NCBI GenBank assembly: GCA_002720865.1
Contig: PBIO01000031.1
Location: 392,484 to 456,483, forward strand
DNA length: 64,000 nt
Direction of reading: 5' to 3'
DNA from: Halobacteriovorax sp.
GTDB lineage: Bacteria > Bdellovibrionota > Bacteriovoracia > Bacteriovoracales > Bacteriovoracaceae
Position 1 is the stretch's first letter. The number at the start of each line of letters is the position of its first letter. Shown here piece after piece: positions 61,001 through 64,000 of the stretch. Both the position numbers and the translations under genes were made by a program. The notes beneath the pieces were generated by a model that saw nothing but the letters and a program-made list of their open reading frames with translations, was not told the DNA's origin and did not search any database.

Positions 61001-61131
61001 CCAACCCAGTCGCTTGAGTTAACGTTACTATCAAAATCACTTTCTGCAGACAAAAGCGGCATCGGTGCGATGAGCATACTTAAGTTCAGAAGGTGAATCA
61101 TTAGCGCTTTAAATGGTTTGTTCTGTCTCAT
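58039..61131 (-). CDS. Large secreted helical protein, first gene of the metallopeptidase operon
   Basis: A 1030-residue protein with a signal peptide (LMIHLLNLSMLIAPMPLLSA). The mature part is mostly alpha-helical and coiled-coil, rich in Gln, Lys, Glu and Ser, with a Gly patch VTGGGGSMND near 240, eight or so Cys in pairs (e.g. CSGRSLKAGQC, CLAQATDCAAQAGSC) that suggest disulfides, and an Asn/Ser/Gly-rich C-terminus ending DFSLDPMGQSSQLGNFSLG. No recognised family. Its end overlaps a hairpin, and the metallopeptidase gene starts 27 bases later, so they are one operon. A role as a secreted structural or substrate protein for the protease is possible but unproven. Confidence 0.75.
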   Translation of the reverse strand: MRQNKPFKALMIHLLNLSMLIAPMPLLSAESDFDSNVNSSDWVGDVGTALKTVGGALLQSRQQQAAMRQQALMMRNSRPQTVPAKFFPQCQISPAGAQIPKMACEMSQNLPGVVSQGQQMTLIAQQNIDFYDQLMDEAQNSRMPNGIACLNQALAGVRSSISDRMNGLERMKEQIKKANQLFEEQNKAILEDIKRNGNELFGAKRGKKLDSNQETADYNKLVSPECRDIIVTGGGGSMNDQIFSDGLRGIRDGSLGKLNISSAQFVANRGSYERDLNQKVQQIKKDIRKFGVDGFLQQNSGGNLSFERNGQEKFGSLQKAFSDFTRVKQTEVRNIKSSITKEIPGVDISSLTNMGQDFKADFGEFVSQAEQQLKRQAISACVSGPVGLSPDQILSSLRYDSTSMTGDTINNYRSALDIILKNPDSSPSEKESDIKKLDARFKGRIRIVYNDEDSVQRNESPYQMFQKIVKKCDKQFEQETDNNIGRSTKKKIARAKKYMQQLQAVERTFATDLANQLIDEVVNCSGRSLKAGQCSAGTLSTSNNEFCLAQATDCAAQAGSCFAQIDREVKIRQDNMNKLSVTYNNNVAALISNQEALLAQVKAQVGRDAEFFKSFFPGATYNYPEDLFVKMPQLADFNGLGVELRGGGNIEDLQKLPGKIDLLKQQLEEQFQGPNGIEKVINDYIAQQKGAMEKNKGKWAELQQKCQQNMGKAQQAIAEANKRAQEAYGEKKEKVNEFCQKFENLRDNPAAGCGDDNDAKDLFEDSMKISSHVSDDARRWVGTYKNLCAQSQNEKDNSSDEFEDGGKDYIKEQCEESDSESILSDIDSQLKTYGDLSDEQIAVIESAESTGQANVKEIIEANEGNSALITLIKKRIALSKASTNASNRYEEFFKDDTPNAALLAIITDGIHEEKMAKIAIKEARKIKDKGFCSLTKIESLISATEKATSTESIKFENKIENTSAMRTAGRAIASLKQNTARDPLSAMGQAEYQDIDCEATASAGRFSDAFDFSLDPMGQSSQLGNFSLGK

Positions 61132-61252
61132 TTTCTTTTCCCATTTTTAGGGTTTTCCACACTTGTTTTTCGGAATTTTCCCTTCATTTCATTAACTTAT
61201 CTTTCAGTTCTATTTTAATACCTGACTAGATTGCTCACAATTAAACTCTTTG

Positions 61253-61274
61253 ATTGCCAATTACTCTTGGCAAT
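61253..61274. promoter_or_regulatory. Inverted repeat in the divergent promoter region
   Basis: ATTGCCAA (61253-61260), TTACTC, TTGGCAAT (61267-61274): a perfect eight-base inverted repeat midway in the 266-base gap between the leftward secreted-protein operon and the rightward RDD/uppP operon. The shape fits a dimeric transcription factor site. No -35/-10 pair was convincing on either side. Confidence 0.45.
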
Positions 61275-61397
61275 TTTGGGGGAAAAGGTAGAATAGTTTA
61301 TGAAATTACAATGACTTTGGTGCTTGTGAAGAGAATATAGGGGTATATTGAAACTGCCCATATTTGTTGGAGCTGCATTCTATAGAAGGGTAAATAC

Positions 61398-63083
61398 TTG
61401 AAAAATAGTACAAGGGATTCCATCAATTTTTCGGCGCTTAGCCGCCGCTTGCTTGGAGTCTTAGCGGATTTTGCCCTGGCCTATGTTTCTTATTATTCGC
61501 TTTTATCTTTTCCGGTTTATGCCTCTAAAAATGCCTCTCTTACAAGCTACCTCTATAAAGTTTTGGAACTTCAGAATAAAGCAGAAGGGCAGGTATATGC
61601 TGAGGGACTATCTAGTCTTATCTTTGTTTTTGGTCTCTATCTGGCCATACGTTTTTATGGAAGCCTAGTACTGGGTGTCTCTTTTAGTCAATGGCTTCTT
61701 GGATTAAGGGCAGTCGGTAATTCTACCTGGAAAAGAATTGGAGCTGGAGCAAGGGTTGTTTTAGAGCTATTTCTCGGTCCTTTATTGATAGGGGAGATAT
61801 TACTTCTCTTTAACCGGCCAAGCTTAAAAGAGAGTTTAAGTCATACCAGGTTGAGCTCCACCGATGGAAAATTTAGTTTATACGCAGGTCTTATCTGGGT
61901 TCCATGTCTAATTTTATTTTCAACGACCTCCCCACTTTTTAAAGGCCTAAGCCTAATGCAGGAAATTGTGGTTAACCCTGTTAGAGAAAATTTAAACCTA
62001 AAGGATCAAGGTTCATTTGACGGGTTCACGAATTATAAAAGTAATAGGTTTAAGTTTCGGGCCTTCAACTCACTAGGAGATGATAGGTTTATGCTTTTAC
62101 CTAACTTTGAAATAGTAAAGGAAGGAAGTAATAAAAAGATTAAACCTTATCTATGGTTATACGATCATAAAACTCAAAAAGATGCTTATATAAAAATTGA
62201 AGAACGCTTTTCATTATTAAGCCTCTTAGAAAATGCAAAACTTGGAAATCCACTATTTAAAAAACAGTATCCTATTCTCTTTGATACTCTAGGCCAAAAA
62301 CGGGAACAATTTCTTAAAAGAAAGTATGAAAAGGCTTTTGAGAACAAAAAAATCTTAAGCGAAGAAGTTAGTTTAGAAATTCAAGATTTAATCTATAAGT
62401 CCCTTCGTCTCGGAAGTGGTAGTTTGATCGCACATGTTTTTCGAGAGGGACCATTTATTCGAGGATTTACAGAGGTAAGAAATAAGATCATTGAGAAATC
62501 TTTTAAAGGAGCAGTACCTGAAATAGATTTTGGCAAAATAGGGAATCAGAACTTTTTAAGGTTTAAACAATTATTTGAAGAAAAGGTATTCTTAGACAAA
62601 AGAATGGTTGAGACTTATATCCCAATAGAGACGAATAACTCTTTGACTTTGAGGTTTTACTGGGGAGAAGACCTCAAAAGTGCTCTTTCAAGAAAAAACT
62701 TTAGAGAATCCTTTCTTCATAGTATTGATTGGTATTTTGATTATTTTAATATCTTTGATTTCCCTATCAGTAGTGAAGAAGTTAACTCTCTAACCGTTTT
62801 GGATTATTTTACAAAGACTATATTAAATAAAGAACAACGAGATAAACTAGAGGACGCAATCTTTAGAATATATTTTAAGTCTGGGCGTAGAGCACTTCAA
62901 AAGAATGACGAAGTCTTAGTTGAAATTCTTTATGCAAACTTAAATAGGCTTTACCTCGTTAGTAATTATATTAATGAATCTAAAAGAAATTACTACTCAA
63001 ATAAATTCTTAGTACATTTAAGAGATTTAAGACAGTCCCTAAAAAGCCGAGATTTTAACTACTTTGGAATTATAAAGAAATGA
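61398..63083 (+). CDS. RDD-family membrane protein with large soluble domain
   Basis: A 561-residue inner-membrane protein. Residues about 8-165 form an RDD domain: a first helix with LGVLADFALAYVSY (RRLLGVLADF carries the R and D of the name), a second near 70-85, and a third region GAGARVVLELFLGPLLIG. A further hydrophobic segment (YAGLIWVPCLILFSTTS) is near 170-190, and the remaining about 370 residues are soluble and charged, probably outside the membrane. The RDD part is usual for a family implicated in transport. TTG start with AAGGG eight bases upstream. It overlaps uppP by four bases (ATGA), linking it to lipid-carrier or envelope biology. Confidence 0.8.
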   Translation: MKNSTRDSINFSALSRRLLGVLADFALAYVSYYSLLSFPVYASKNASLTSYLYKVLELQNKAEGQVYAEGLSSLIFVFGLYLAIRFYGSLVLGVSFSQWLLGLRAVGNSTWKRIGAGARVVLELFLGPLLIGEILLLFNRPSLKESLSHTRLSSTDGKFSLYAGLIWVPCLILFSTTSPLFKGLSLMQEIVVNPVRENLNLKDQGSFDGFTNYKSNRFKFRAFNSLGDDRFMLLPNFEIVKEGSNKKIKPYLWLYDHKTQKDAYIKIEERFSLLSLLENAKLGNPLFKKQYPILFDTLGQKREQFLKRKYEKAFENKKILSEEVSLEIQDLIYKSLRLGSGSLIAHVFREGPFIRGFTEVRNKIIEKSFKGAVPEIDFGKIGNQNFLRFKQLFEEKVFLDKRMVETYIPIETNNSLTLRFYWGEDLKSALSRKNFRESFLHSIDWYFDYFNIFDFPISSEEVNSLTVLDYFTKTILNKEQRDKLEDAIFRIYFKSGRRALQKNDEVLVEILYANLNRLYLVSNYINESKRNYYSNKFLVHLRDLRQSLKSRDFNYFGIIKK

Positions 63084-63883
63084 CCTGGATCGACTCACTT
63101 TTTTACGGTGTAATACAAGGAATTACAGAATTCCTACCAGTAAGCTCCTCAGGGCACCTGGCCCTATTGCCTCATTATTTAAAAATAAACGACCCAGGCG
63201 TTGCCTTTGATCTGGCCATGCATGTAGGAACAGCTCTTGCGGTCTTTGTTTATTTCTTTAAGGATATTAAAGATATTATATATTCAGCCTTTTTCATAAA
63301 CGACCTACAGAAAAAAGAAAGAGGAAGAAATTGGATTGTTAATATCGGAATAAGCACTTTTGTAACTTTTGTTTTAGCTTTTCTCCTAAAAGACTTTGCT
63401 TCCGACTTTGGTAGAAGTGCTTTTATGATAAGCCTTAATCTTGTTCTTTTTGGAGCTCTTATGTGGTTTTTCGATCATAGGGGAGTGATGGAGGAAACAG
63501 ATCATATGACCTCTTCTATAGATCTTAAGAGATCCATTCTCATCGGTTTCTTTCAAGGGTTAGCGGTTTTTCCAGGAGTAAGCCGAAGTGGTTCAACTTT
63601 AACAATATCTCGCTTTCTTGGTATGTCGAGGATGGAATCAACTAAATTTAGCTTTTTATTAAGCCTTCCTGTCATTTTTGCTGGCTTTGTTTACAAGCTT
63701 CCTGAGGTCTTAAATAATGGGGCTAATTTTGCTGTCACGGAGCTGGCGATAGGTCTTATCCTTTCTTTTATTGTAGGTTTGGCCACAATTCATTATTTTT
63801 TGAAATTTATAGCGTCGACAGGGCTATGGGTCTTTTCAATTTATAGATTTATTTTAGCGATTGTAACTCTTCTACTTTTTTAA
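63080..63883 (+). CDS. uppP: Undecaprenyl-diphosphatase
   Basis: Integral membrane phosphatase of 267 residues (UppP/BacA) that recycles undecaprenyl diphosphate to the monophosphate for peptidoglycan and glycan synthesis. Diagnostic motifs: QGITEFLPVSSSGHLAL near the N-terminus and PGVSRSGSTLTISRFLGM in the second half, with the catalytic Glu, Ser and Arg. About eight hydrophobic segments. ATG overlaps the RDD gene's stop. Length is normal. Loss or gain of this enzyme affects bacitracin tolerance, so it is the resistance-type BacA in older naming. Confidence 0.96.
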   Translation: MTWIDSLFYGVIQGITEFLPVSSSGHLALLPHYLKINDPGVAFDLAMHVGTALAVFVYFFKDIKDIIYSAFFINDLQKKERGRNWIVNIGISTFVTFVLAFLLKDFASDFGRSAFMISLNLVLFGALMWFFDHRGVMEETDHMTSSIDLKRSILIGFFQGLAVFPGVSRSGSTLTISRFLGMSRMESTKFSFLLSLPVIFAGFVYKLPEVLNNGANFAVTELAIGLILSFIVGLATIHYFLKFIASTGLWVFSIYRFILAIVTLLLF

Positions 63884-63905
63884 ACTGACCTACTTGGGTG
63901 GTGAT

Positions 63906-63928
63906 AAAACTAAAACCATCCTAGTTTT
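63906..63928 (+). terminator. AT-rich terminator hairpin after uppP
   Basis: AAAACTA (63906-63912) pairs with TAGTTTT (63922-63928), followed by two more bases of T/A. A modest rho-independent-like hairpin shortly after the uppP stop. Confidence 0.5.
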
Positions 63929-63933
63929 TAGAC

Positions 63934-63986
63934 ATTCAAAATTGATCCATCCTGGATCAACTTGCTTCGCAAGCTAGATTTTGAAT
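63934..63986. repeat. Three-hairpin palindromic element
   Basis: An outer stem ATTCAAAAT (63934-63942) / ATTTTGAAT (63978-63986) encloses two perfect hairpins: TTGATCCA-tcc-TGGATCAA (63942-63960) and CTTGC-ttc-GCAAG (63961-63973). The result is a compact cloverleaf-like fold of about 53 bases. No other copy was noticed in the window. It may be a REP-type element, a structured terminator or a small RNA. Confidence 0.6.
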
Positions 63987-64000
63987 ATCTTTCTTACACT

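Overview
The window reads as chromosomal DNA of a low-GC, Gram-negative predatory bacterium, most likely of the Bdellovibrionota (Bacteriovoracales, such as Halobacteriovorax, Bacteriovorax or Peredibacter). This is inferred from the mix of many secreted proteins, lipoproteins and outer-membrane barrels of unknown family, amino-acid catabolism operons, AT-rich coding DNA and tightly overlapping genes. No 16S rRNA or other phylogenetic marker is present, so the assignment is tentative. No rRNA, tRNA, CRISPR array or intact transposon was seen.

Layout. (1) 2-3331: the end of a uracil permease gene, a small zinc-binding-type protein and a soluble hybrid histidine kinase. (2) 3429-14898: a leftward paaF-paaG-paaH (split)-paaJ-like operon for the lower part of aerobic phenylacetyl-CoA catabolism. 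It diverges from a rightward operon led by a fused indolepyruvate/arylpyruvate:ferredoxin oxidoreductase, which can make arylacetyl-CoA directly from transaminated Phe, Tyr or Trp. That operon also carries a secreted double-protease-like protein, a DUF962/Mpo1-like membrane protein and a NUDIX-metallo-beta-lactamase fusion. (3) 14922-29738: a small secreted protein, then a 4277-residue lipoprotein built from PKD, RCC1, Ig-like, NHL and RHS/YD repeats, a small secreted partner, and a 643-base non-coding scar holding an AAA-ATPase remnant. (4) 29739-33640: a GNAT and polysaccharide deacetylase pair, and acetyl-CoA synthetase. (5) 33911-37093: a large secreted protein. (6) 37188-43241: a six-gene leucine/isovalerate degradation operon (methylcrotonyl-CoA carboxylase in three subunits, hydratases, HMG-CoA lyase). 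(7) 43315-47642: lipoproteins, a secreted protein and an outer-membrane barrel. (8) 47715-53378: a Rep/UvrD helicase diverging from a two-subunit class I fumarase (with a histone-like tail) and acetoacetyl-CoA synthetase. (9) 53476-54999: two paralogous small barrels. (10) 55009-61131: a leftward operon of three secreted proteins, including a lipoprotein metallopeptidase that seems to start at ATT. (11) 61398-63883: an RDD membrane protein and undecaprenyl-diphosphatase.

How it fits together. Aromatic amino acids and leucine, abundant in digested prey, would be funnelled to acetyl-CoA, succinyl-CoA and acetoacetate. Acetyl-CoA synthetase and acetoacetyl-CoA synthetase rescue the free acids, and fumarase feeds the TCA cycle. 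Most unexplained content is exported. The strongest leads for undescribed biology are the ATT-start metallopeptidase operon with a propeptide-like partner, the giant lipoprotein with its small partner, the Lys/Ala/Thr-tailed fumarase, and the HExxH plus retropepsin-like fusion.
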